This document shows positions 1 to 5,852 of a stretch of 7,092 nt of DNA, piece after piece. The DNA comes from Thermoleophilia bacterium. Its GTDB lineage: Bacteria; Actinomycetota; Thermoleophilia; Gaiellales; Gaiellaceae. Below the pieces are notes generated by a model that worked only from the letters and a program-made list of their open reading frames with translations, had not been told where the DNA came from and did not search any database. The first letter of the stretch is position 1, and each line of letters opens with the position of its first letter. The stretch is taken from assembly GCA_025935275.1 (NCBI GenBank), contig JAICVP010000108.1, positions 1 to 7,092 of the forward strand, given 5' to 3'. A program made the position numbers and the translations under genes.

Positions 1-2
1 AG

Positions 3-701
3 ACGGCCCGCATGCTCGACGGCTCGGGAGTCGAAATCACCAGCCGCGCCGAGCTCGAGGACATCGTCCGCCGCTCCGCTCGCGCAGGCTTTCCGGTCGG
101 CGTGCACGCCATCGGCAACTTGGCGAACCGGGAGGCGCTGGACGCCTTCGGGACGACGCAGGATGAATGGAAGCCGCGCGGCCTCCGGCCCCGGATCGAG
201 CACGCTCAGCTGCTCACACCCGAGGACGTGCCGCGCTTCGCAAAGCTCGGCGTCGCCGCTTCGGTCCAGTTCAGCCACGCGCCGTCCGACCGGGACCTCG
301 CCGATCGCTTCTGGGCCGGGCTGACCACGGGCGCCTACGCCTACCGGTCGCTGCTCGACGCGGGCGCGTTGCTCGCCAACGGCTCCGACGCGCCGATCGA
401 GGAGCTCGACCCGCTCGCCGGGATCGCCGCCGGAGTCCTGCGCACGATCGACGACAGGGACGCCTGGCACCCCGAGCAGCGGATCACCGTCGAAGAGGCC
501 GTCCACGCGACGTGCGTCGCGCCGGCGTGGCTCGAAGGAGCCGAGCGCCGCCGCGGCAGCCTCGTCCCGGGCCGACTCGCCGATCTCGTCGTTCTCGACC
601 GCGATCCCTTCGACTGCGAGCCCGAGGAGCTTGCGGAGGTGAAGGTCGTCGCGACGATGGCCGGCGGCAGGTGGGTCCACAACCCGCCGCCCTGGGACTA
701 G
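3..701 (+). CDS. Metal-dependent amidohydrolase, YtcJ-like, C-terminal part (5' truncated by window)
   Basis: The frame is open from the first base of the window, so the true start lies upstream; the Met at position 12 is internal. About 232 residues are visible, against roughly 500-550 for complete members of the YtcJ / amidohydrolase family 3 group. These are TIM-barrel metal hydrolases acting on amide-type bonds. Motifs seen in order are GVHAIGN (barrel histidine), RIEHAQ (second histidine), NGSDAPIEELDP (the conserved Asp of the last barrel strand, SDxP type), and the C-terminal RRGSLVPGRLADLVVLDRDP segment, the small beta-sandwich that closes the composite domain. The order and spacing fit YtcJ rather than dihydroorotase or urease. 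The substrate cannot be told. The downstream regulator gene begins 25 nt after the stop on the same strand but appears to have its own promoter. Confidence 0.88.
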   Translation, partial: TARMLDGSGVEITSRAELEDIVRRSARAGFPVGVHAIGNLANREALDAFGTTQDEWKPRGLRPRIEHAQLLTPEDVPRFAKLGVAASVQFSHAPSDRDLADRFWAGLTTGAYAYRSLLDAGALLANGSDAPIEELDPLAGIAAGVLRTIDDRDAWHPEQRITVEEAVHATCVAPAWLEGAERRRGSLVPGRLADLVVLDRDPFDCEPEELAEVKVVATMAGGRWVHNPPPWD

Positions 702-714
702 GGACGCCTCCGTC

Positions 715-720
715 TACAAT
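715..720 (+). promoter_or_regulatory. -10 element TACAAT, leaderless promoter of the HxlR-type gene
   Basis: TACAAT lies exactly six bases before the ATG at 727. A transcript starting 7 nt after the -10 would begin at the A of the start codon, which is the usual geometry of leaderless actinobacterial mRNAs. There is no purine-rich ribosome binding site before the ATG, which agrees. No good -35 hexamer is seen 16-18 nt upstream, where the amidohydrolase gene is still ending. The promoter call is inference from motif and spacing. Confidence 0.5.
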
Positions 721-726
721 GAGCGC

Positions 727-1089
727 ATGCGCACGATGCGTCCCGTCCACGACGCCAACTGCTCGGTCGCCTGTACGGCCGACATCATCGGCGCCAAGTG
801 GACCGCGGTGATCGTCCACGATCTGTCCGAAGGAGCTCGTCGATTCTCCGAACTCGAGCGCTCCTGCCCGGGCATCAGCCCGCGCACCCTCTCAGAGCGC
901 CTGCGCGTCCTGGAGCAGGAGGGGATCATCGAGCGGGCGAGCGCGCGGCGGCGCGTCGACTACATGCTCACCGCCAAGGGCGAGGCACTTCTCCCCATCA
1001 TCGACGCGATGCGGCAGTTCGGGCACGAGTGGCTCGTCCCGGAGCACGGGCACGCGCACGCGGGCTCCGACGACCGCGCCCTCGTCTAG
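727..1089 (+). CDS. HxlR-family winged-helix transcriptional regulator
   Basis: This 120-residue protein has the usual length of HxlR-family DNA-binding regulators (HxlR, YodB, HypR), which act as dimers in the cytoplasm. Visible family marks are an N-terminal Cys12 followed by ADIIGAKWT (residues 18-26), RRFSELERSCPGISPRTLSERL (the recognition-helix region, about residues 38-60), the LEQEGIIER turn, and the wing ending in DYMLTAKGEALLPII. Two cysteines, 12 and 16, lie at the position where YodB/HypR carry a redox- or electrophile-sensing cysteine, so redox sensing is possible but not shown. The tail (EHGHAHAG) is rich in His. A second Met lies at residue 4; the first is preferred because it sits 6 nt after a -10 motif. 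The target is unknown; the adjacent amidohydrolase gene is one candidate. Confidence 0.92.
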   Translation: MRTMRPVHDANCSVACTADIIGAKWTAVIVHDLSEGARRFSELERSCPGISPRTLSERLRVLEQEGIIERASARRRVDYMLTAKGEALLPIIDAMRQFGHEWLVPEHGHAHAGSDDRALV

Positions 1090-2412
1090 CTAAAGGTCTT
1101 TGAAGGCGAGCAGGGTCTCGCGCGCGGCCGCGACGCCGAGCGGGATGTAGCGGACGAGGAGGCGCTCGTTCGGCGAGTGCATGTTGGCGCCGGGGAGGGA
1201 GAAGCCGGTGAGGATGGTCGGGATGCCCCGGTCCGCGAGGGCGGGCACGAGTGGGATCGTCCCGCCGTTGCGCAGGAGCAGCGGACGCTTTCCGAGCACG
1301 CGCTCGAACGCGTCCTGCGCGAGCCTGACCGCGGGAGCGTCCGGGGAGATGAATCCGGCCGGAGCCGACGACCACCGCTCGATCTCGAAGTCGGCGCCCT
1401 CGGGAGCGGCATCGCGGAGCAGCCGTTCGAAGGCCCCGGCTATCTCCTCCGCGTCCTGGCCGGGGGCGAGCCGGATCGACACGTTCGCCTCCGCCCCCAC
1501 AGGGAGGACGGTCTTCTGCAGGAGCGGTGAGCCGCCGACAATCCCGTTCACGTCGACGGCGGGGCCGGCCAGCGTGCGGAGGTAGAACTCCTCCGCCGCC
1601 TTCCCGTCCAACGGCCGCGCGCCCTCTTCGGCGAGCACCGCCGCGCCGGGATCGAGCTCGGCCCACGACCGCACTTCCTCCTCCGTTGGCGGAATGACAC
1701 CGGCCCGGAGCTCATCCGGAACCGCCACGACGGCCTGGAGGGCCTGCATGAGCGCGTGCACTCCGTTCAACGCCGCGCCGCCGAACATCCCCGAATGGAG
1801 GTCCCGCTCGCCGCTCTTGAGGCGGACATGGAAGTAGATGAGCCCGCGCGTGCCGAGGTCGAACGAGGGCACGTCCTCGCGGGGCATGCCGCTGTCGAAG
1901 ATGATGCAGGCGTCCGCTCCGCGCTCGTCGGCTTCCAGGAAGTCGACGATGGAGTGCCCGCCCGTCTCCTCCTCCCCGTCGAAGGTGATGCGCACGTTGA
2001 CCGGGAGCTCGCCCGCGCGCGCGAGGAGCTCGGCTGCCTTCAGGACGAGGTAGGAGTTGCCCTTGTCGTCGATCGAGCCGCGCGCGTAGAGGTAGCCGTC
2101 GCGGATCTCGGGCTCGAAGGGATCGGACTCCCACAGGTCGAGCGGCTCCACCGGCTGCACGTCGAAGTGGCCGTAGACCATCACCGTCGGCGCGTCGCCG
2201 TTGCCGGTCGATGCGGGAATCTCTCCGATCGCGAGCGGGAAGGTGGACGTCTCGACAAGCTCGGCCTCTCCCCCCGCGCCGCGCACGAAGTCGCAGACCC
2301 ATTCGCCGGCGCGCCGCACGTCACCCGCGTGCGCGGGATCCGCGCTCACACTCGGGATCCGGAGGAGCTCGTAGAGCTCTTCGAGCCAGGCCTGGTCGGG
2401 TCCGTCCGCCAC
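1090..2412 (-). CDS. M20-family metallopeptidase (dipeptidase / ArgE-DapE-like)
   Basis: The 440-residue product has the complete M20 di-zinc hydrolase pattern and should cleave a dipeptide or N-acyl amino acid in the cytoplasm. Ligands and catalytic residues seen are His82 in YGHFDVQP, bridging Asp115 in GSIDDKG, Glu147-Glu148 in DGEEETGG (general base plus metal ligand), Asp173 in IFDSGM, and His412 in NMHSPNE. The lid/dimer domain carries His206 in DLHSGMFGG, and the substrate-side RNGGTIP motif follows near residue 381. The VYGHFDVQP/DLHSGMFGG style resembles the carnosinase/CNDP-type dipeptidase branch, but the substrate cannot be fixed. The start is a GTG, 15 nt after the stop of the sigma factor gene and without a clear ribosome binding site, so cotranscription and reinitiation are likely. 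No signal peptide is seen. Confidence 0.93.
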   Translation of the reverse strand: MADGPDQAWLEELYELLRIPSVSADPAHAGDVRRAGEWVCDFVRGAGGEAELVETSTFPLAIGEIPASTGNGDAPTVMVYGHFDVQPVEPLDLWESDPFEPEIRDGYLYARGSIDDKGNSYLVLKAAELLARAGELPVNVRITFDGEEETGGHSIVDFLEADERGADACIIFDSGMPREDVPSFDLGTRGLIYFHVRLKSGERDLHSGMFGGAALNGVHALMQALQAVVAVPDELRAGVIPPTEEEVRSWAELDPGAAVLAEEGARPLDGKAAEEFYLRTLAGPAVDVNGIVGGSPLLQKTVLPVGAEANVSIRLAPGQDAEEIAGAFERLLRDAAPEGADFEIERWSSAPAGFISPDAPAVRLAQDAFERVLGKRPLLLRNGGTIPLVPALADRGIPTILTGFSLPGANMHSPNERLLVRYIPLGVAAARETLLAFKDL

Positions 2413-2427
2413 GGACCGGGACTTTAA

Positions 2428-3507
2428 CTACGCCGCGACGTCTCTGAGCTTCTGGCTCTCGGCCAGTGCCTGCAGCTTCTTCAGGCTCTGATTCTCGATC
2501 TGACGCACGCGCTCGCGGGTGACGTTGAAGGTCCGCCCGACCTCGTCGAGCGTCCGCGGGTGCTGGCCGTCGAGTCCGTAGCGAAGCTCGAGCACGCGGC
2601 GCTCTCGCGGAGAGAGCGCGCAGAGGATCCGCTTGAGCGTCTCCTTGCGGAGCGTCGTCTCGGCGGCCTCGTCGGGAGCGGCCGCGGAGTGATCCGCGAG
2701 GAAGTGACCGAACTCGGATTCCTCCTCGTCACCGACCGGCTTCTCGAGGGAGATGGGCGCCTGGGCGCTCCGCCGGATCTGCTCGACCTCTTCGCGGTCG
2801 ATCTCGAGCTCGCGGGCGATCTCATCGGCGGTCGGGTCGTGGCCGAGCTCGGCGAGCAGCTTGCGCTCCACGCGGCCGATCTTGTTCAGCTTCTCGACGA
2901 CGTGGACGGGCATGCGGATCGTGCGCGCCTTGTCGGCCAGCGCACGGGCGACCGCTTGCCGGATCCACCACGTGGCGTACGTGGAGAACTTGAAGCCCTT
3001 GCGGTAGTCGAACTTCTCCGCCGCGCGCACGAGCCCGATCGTCCCCTCCTGGATCAGATCGAGGAAGGGCAGGCCCTGGTTGCGGTAGTTCTTCGCGATC
3101 GAGACGACGAGGCGCAGGTTGGCCTCGACCATCTGCTGCTTCGCACGGTGGTCGCCGCGCTCGATCCGTTTGGAGAGCTCGACTTCCTGGGCGGCCGTCA
3201 GGAGCGCCACCTTCCCGATGTCCTTGAGGAAAAGCTGGAGCGAGTCGGTCGAGACCTCGGAGACGTCCGGCTGCGCCGAAGCGGACTCTTCCTCCTCGGG
3301 CTCGGACTCGACGACCTCGATGTGGAGCTCTTCGAGCTGCTGGTAGAACTCGTCGATCTGAGCGGAGTCCAGGTCGAGCTCGTCGAGCGTGAGCGCAACC
3401 TCCTCCTGCGTCAGGAAGCCGGCTTCCTGCCCCTGGCGGACAAGAGCCTTGGAGGCGTCCTCGTCCAGCGTCACGCCTTTCGCTCCATTCCCTCTCCCCT
3501 CTTTCAC
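2428..3507 (-). CDS. rpoD: RNA polymerase sigma factor, sigma-70 group 1/2 (RpoD/SigA type)
   Basis: The 359-residue protein directs RNA polymerase to -35/-10 promoters. A region 1.1-like acidic N-terminal domain is present (about residues 18-66, then an EEEE run), followed by region 1.2 (DSLQLFLKDIGKVALLT, residues 88-104), region 2 (NLRLVVSIAKNYRNQGLPFLDLIQEG, and the melting/-10 helix with STYATWWIRQAVA at 175-187), region 3 (KARTIRMPVHVVEKLNKI, then about 212-275) and region 4.2 (RTLDEVGRTFNVTRERVRQIE, residues 318-338). Having region 1.1 together with RTIRMPVH suggests the housekeeping factor, although a close paralogue cannot be excluded from one window. The GTG at 3507 is chosen because AGGAGG stands 7 nt before it. 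A clear promoter precedes the gene, and the M20 gene follows after 15 nt. Confidence 0.95.
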   Translation of the reverse strand: MKEGRGNGAKGVTLDEDASKALVRQGQEAGFLTQEEVALTLDELDLDSAQIDEFYQQLEELHIEVVESEPEEEESASAQPDVSEVSTDSLQLFLKDIGKVALLTAAQEVELSKRIERGDHRAKQQMVEANLRLVVSIAKNYRNQGLPFLDLIQEGTIGLVRAAEKFDYRKGFKFSTYATWWIRQAVARALADKARTIRMPVHVVEKLNKIGRVERKLLAELGHDPTADEIARELEIDREEVEQIRRSAQAPISLEKPVGDEEESEFGHFLADHSAAAPDEAAETTLRKETLKRILCALSPRERRVLELRYGLDGQHPRTLDEVGRTFNVTRERVRQIENQSLKKLQALAESQKLRDVAA

Positions 3508-3514
3508 GCTGACC

Positions 3515-3520
3515 CCTCCT
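3515..3520 (-). promoter_or_regulatory. Ribosome binding site AGGAGG of the sigma factor gene
   Basis: Read on the minus strand, AGGAGG lies 7 nt upstream of the GTG at 3507. It is the strongest Shine-Dalgarno match before any start in the window, and it fixes the sigma factor start over a later in-frame GTG at codon 12. The predicted transcription start from the promoter just upstream falls within or next to this site, so the untranslated leader would be only about 10-15 nt. Confidence 0.75.
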
Positions 3521-3523
3521 CTG

Positions 3524-3551
3524 ACCGTATTGACGGCCCCCGATTTGTCAA
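3524..3551 (-). promoter_or_regulatory. Promoter of the sigma factor gene (TTGACA -16 bp- TACGGT)
   Basis: On the minus strand a perfect -35 hexamer TTGACA (3551-3546) is followed after 16 bases by TACGGT (3529-3524), which keeps the TA...T pattern of a -10 element. This is the best -35/-10 pair in the window and is of the housekeeping type, so the sigma factor could drive its own gene. A 5-bp inverted repeat, TTGAC...GTCAA, overlaps the -35 and the bases just before the -10. Confidence 0.7.
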
Positions 3552-3610
3552 CGGCGCTCCGTGCCGGATCCCACGCTTGTGTGGCGCGACTCTTGCACGG
3601 CGACCGGACA

Positions 3611-3628
3611 GTTCGCCATGGGCCGAAC
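3611..3628 (-). terminator. Small hairpin after the TPR gene, possible weak terminator
   Basis: On the minus strand, GTTC-G-GCC-CAT-GGC-GAAC can fold into a 7-bp stem with one bulged G and a 3-nt loop. It begins 17 nt after the stop of the TPR gene, in the gap before the sigma factor promoter. No U-tract follows it, so it is not a classical rho-independent terminator. It is reported because the position fits a transcript end between two independently promoted genes; it could also be chance. Confidence 0.25.
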
Positions 3629-3645
3629 GGACTATTTGTTAGACG

Positions 3646-4611
3646 CTAGGTCCCAATGCCTTCAAGACGGGAAAGAAGCGATTTTGCTTCCCGGCTGTAC
3701 AGACTTTCGGGCATGGTAGCCGCGGCTTTGTCGAGTTGTGCGCGCGCGTCCTCGAGGTCTCGGATCCAGAGGAGAAGGACACCGAGGTGGAAGCGCACCA
3801 GTGCGGAGTCGGGATTGTCGCGGGCCAGCGGCCCCAGGCGCGAGAACGCCGCGGCAGGGTCGTCCTTGTCGAAGTACCCGACAGCGGCCGCGACCTTGGC
3901 GTCGAGCCGGTCCGGGGCGAGCTCGAGAGCGCGGTCGAACGCGGCCCGGGCCGACAGCGGCTTGCCAACCCGCTGAAGCGCGGTGCCGTAGAGGATCCAC
4001 TCGTCGGCGCCGCCTTTGCGCGCCGCGGCCTCGAGCAGGTCCAGCTGCTCCTGCGCCGGCTTGCCGGCGAGATTCTGTGGAGGCTCGATCGTCGTGAAGA
4101 ACGAGGGCAGCCCCGGAGCCATGTCCGGATGGAGCAGGTCTCCCGCGCGTACGGCGGACTGGGAGTCGGGCTCGGCCTCGACGGCCTGTTTCCACTCCAC
4201 GGTCGCCTCGTCCTGCTTGCCCTCGGCATAGAGCACGAGGCCCAGGTGCAGGTGGACGAGCGCGGAGTCGGAATGCGCTGTCTCGAGCTCCCGCAGGCGT
4301 TCGAGCGCCCCGTCCGGCCAGGCGGCGACGGCCGCGCCAACGGCCGCCTCGAGCGAGTCGGGGTGCTCGCGCAGGATGGCCGCGAACCGGTTGCGGGCGT
4401 CCCCGGTCTGGCCGCTGTCGTATGCCCGCTCGGCCGCACGGAGGTCCTGGGCCTCCGAGTCGTCTTCGAGGAGGACGCTGAGCTCGAGCACGGGCGCCTT
4501 CCGGTCGGTGCTGGAGTCCCCCCGGCCGATGAGGGCGACCCCCGCCACGACGGCAGCCGCGGCGAGCGCCAAACCGCCGACAATCAGGCGGATGCGGGTG
4601 CGTGGGGACAC
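3646..4611 (-). CDS. Membrane-anchored tetratricopeptide repeat protein, function unknown
   Basis: The 321-residue protein starts with a short basic stretch (RTRIR) and one hydrophobic helix at about residues 9-28. This is best read as an uncleaved signal anchor, since neither a lipobox Cys nor a clear cleavage site is seen. The rest would then face outside. It is made of helical pairs of TPR type: about 54-95, 103-150, 204-238 and 240-302, with typical A-x8-A-x7-P endings such as REHPDS, EAEPDS and RDNPDS. A middle segment (about 160-185, rich in Pro and Phe) breaks the repeats. Residues 115-127 and 268-280 are close copies, pointing to internal duplication. TPRs bind proteins; the partner is unknown. 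The GTG start is preceded by a -10-like TACGCT at a leaderless distance. It is divergent from the cysteine-synthesis operon, and no functional link is evident. Confidence 0.8.
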   Translation of the reverse strand: MSPRTRIRLIVGGLALAAAAVVAGVALIGRGDSSTDRKAPVLELSVLLEDDSEAQDLRAAERAYDSGQTGDARNRFAAILREHPDSLEAAVGAAVAAWPDGALERLRELETAHSDSALVHLHLGLVLYAEGKQDEATVEWKQAVEAEPDSQSAVRAGDLLHPDMAPGLPSFFTTIEPPQNLAGKPAQEQLDLLEAAARKGGADEWILYGTALQRVGKPLSARAAFDRALELAPDRLDAKVAAAVGYFDKDDPAAAFSRLGPLARDNPDSALVRFHLGVLLLWIRDLEDARAQLDKAAATMPESLYSREAKSLLSRLEGIGT

Positions 4612-4617
4612 TTGCCG

Positions 4618-4623
4618 AGCGTA
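4618..4623 (-). promoter_or_regulatory. -10-like element TACGCT before the TPR gene (leaderless geometry)
   Basis: On the minus strand, TACGCT is followed by six bases and then the GTG at 4611, the same spacing as the TACAAT before the HxlR gene. No ribosome binding site is visible. A TTGACC lies further upstream, but 23 bases from the hexamer, which is too far for a normal -35. The call is inference. Confidence 0.35.
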
Positions 4624-4657
4624 GCCCGCGCGGCCTGGTCGGCCCGGGTCAAGTTGC

Positions 4658-4663
4658 TATATT
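4658..4663 (+). promoter_or_regulatory. -10 element TATATT of the rhodanese-E1 / CysO-CysM operon
   Basis: TATATT stands in the only AT-rich patch of the 62-nt divergent gap, 10 nt before the ATG at 4674. Transcription would begin about 4 nt before the ATG, giving an almost leaderless mRNA. A -35 match at the proper distance is poor (CTGGTC at 4635-4640). The site supports starting the E1 protein at 4674 rather than at the upstream in-frame GTG at 4602, which would lie before the promoter. Confidence 0.5.
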
Positions 4664-4673
4664 TCGTGAAGTT

Positions 4674-5852
4674 ATGCCGACCTACCGGGAACTGCTCCAG
4701 CAGACGAAGTCCGAGATCGACGAGGTCGACGCCGCCGCTGCCCAGGACCTCCTGTCCGAGAACTCCGTCGCGGTCGTGGACGTGCGCGAGCGCGACGAGT
4801 GGGACGAGGGCCACCTGCCCCGCGCGGTGCACGTGCCGCGAGGGAACCTGGAGTCCAGGATCGAGGCTGCCGTCCCCGACAAGTCGAAGAAGGTCCTCGT
4901 CTACTGCGCGGGCGGAAATCGCTCCGCCTTCGCCGCGAAGACCCTCGAGGAGCTCGGCTACGAGCACGTCGTCTCGCTGGCCGGCGGGTTCACCGACTGG
5001 AAGCGGAACGGGCTGGCGTACGAGGTTCCGCAGGCGCTCGACGCCGCGAAGCGCCGCCGCTACAGCCGCCACCTCCTGATCCCGGAGGTCGGCGAGGAGG
5101 GACAGCTCAGGCTCCTCGAGTCGCGCGTCCTCCTGATCGGCGCGGGCGGGCTCGGCTCGCCGGCTTCGCTCTACCTCGCGGCCGCCGGCGTCGGCACCCT
5201 CGGGATCGTCGACGACGACGCGGTCGACGAGACCAACCTTCAGCGCCAGATCGTCCACTCGACCGACCGGCTCGGCGAGTCCAAGGCCGACTCGGCCAAG
5301 CGGACGATCGAGGCGCTGAACCCGGATGTCACCGTCAAGGTCTTCAAGGAACGGCTCACGTCGGAGAACGTCGACCGGATCCTCGGCGAGGGCTGGGACG
5401 TGATCGTGGACGGCGCGGACAACTTCCCCACGCGCTACCTCCTGAACGACGCGTCGGTCTGGCACGGCATCCCGATCGTGCACGGCTCGATCTTCCGCTT
5501 CGAGGGCCAGGTGACGGTCTTCAAGCCGCACGAGGGCCCCTGCTATCGCTGCCTCTTCCCGCAGCCGCCGCCTCCTGAGCTCGCACCGAGCTGCGCCGAG
5601 GGCGGCGTGCTCGGCGTCCTTCCGGGCGTCATCGGCTCGCTGCAGGCGAACGAGGCGCTGAAGCTCGCGCTCGGCATCGGCGACCCGCTGATCGGCCGCC
5701 TGCAGATGTTCGACGCGCTGGAGGGCACGTTCACCGAGATCACGCTCCGCCGGGACCCGGACTGCCCCGTCTGCGGCGAGAACCCGACGATCACGAGCTA
5801 CATCGACTACGTCGAGTTCTGCCAGGGCGGAAGGACGCACGTAGCCTCGTGA
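4674..5852 (+). CDS. Rhodanese-E1 fusion: sulfur-carrier adenylyltransferase/sulfurtransferase (MoeB/ThiF/MoeZ-like)
   Basis: The 392-residue protein should adenylate the C-terminal glycine of a ubiquitin-fold sulfur carrier and convert it to a thiocarboxylate. Residues about 15-118 are a rhodanese domain (VVDVRERDEWDEGHLPRAVHVP, active loop Cys78-AGGNRS, GGFTDWK). Residues about 125-392 are a MoeB/ThiF E1 domain with RRRYSRHLLIPEVG, the nucleotide loop GAGGLGSP (156-163), TNLQRQ with Arg191, DGADNFPTRYL (246-256), Zn pairs CYRC (290/293) and CPVC (364/367), and Cys307 at the catalytic position (PSCAEGG). Mycobacterial MoeZ and eukaryotic MOCS3/Uba4 have the domains in the opposite order. The ATG at 4674 is chosen over the GTG at 4602 because the gene's -10 lies at 4658. 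Its TGA overlaps the next gene's GTG by 4 nt, so the likely carrier substrate is the CysO domain encoded there. Confidence 0.95.
   Translation: MPTYRELLQQTKSEIDEVDAAAAQDLLSENSVAVVDVRERDEWDEGHLPRAVHVPRGNLESRIEAAVPDKSKKVLVYCAGGNRSAFAAKTLEELGYEHVVSLAGGFTDWKRNGLAYEVPQALDAAKRRRYSRHLLIPEVGEEGQLRLLESRVLLIGAGGLGSPASLYLAAAGVGTLGIVDDDAVDETNLQRQIVHSTDRLGESKADSAKRTIEALNPDVTVKVFKERLTSENVDRILGEGWDVIVDGADNFPTRYLLNDASVWHGIPIVHGSIFRFEGQVTVFKPHEGPCYRCLFPQPPPPELAPSCAEGGVLGVLPGVIGSLQANEALKLALGIGDPLIGRLQMFDALEGTFTEITLRRDPDCPVCGENPTITSYIDYVEFCQGGRTHVAS

Noticed and set aside
2560..3642. Long + strand open frame (360 codons) opposite the sigma factor gene
   Set aside because: It is the antisense shadow of a clearly conserved gene. 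High GC keeps stops rare on the opposite strand, and the translation is low-complexity Leu/Arg/Asp without any family motif.
3552..3645. Possible small RNA, tRNA or riboswitch in the gap between the TPR and sigma factor genes
   Set aside because: No cloverleaf, T-loop signature or known riboswitch core was seen on either strand; only one small hairpin without a U-tract.
4602..4673. Upstream GTG start that would lengthen the rhodanese-E1 by 24 residues
   Set aside because: The extra residues match nothing, would overlap the divergent TPR gene and would start before the TATATT -10; the ATG at 4674 fits better.
3736..5079. Long + strand open frame (447 codons) crossing the TPR gene and the E1 gene start
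   Set aside because: It runs antisense through the TPR gene and then out of frame through the rhodanese-E1, both better supported by recognisable motifs.
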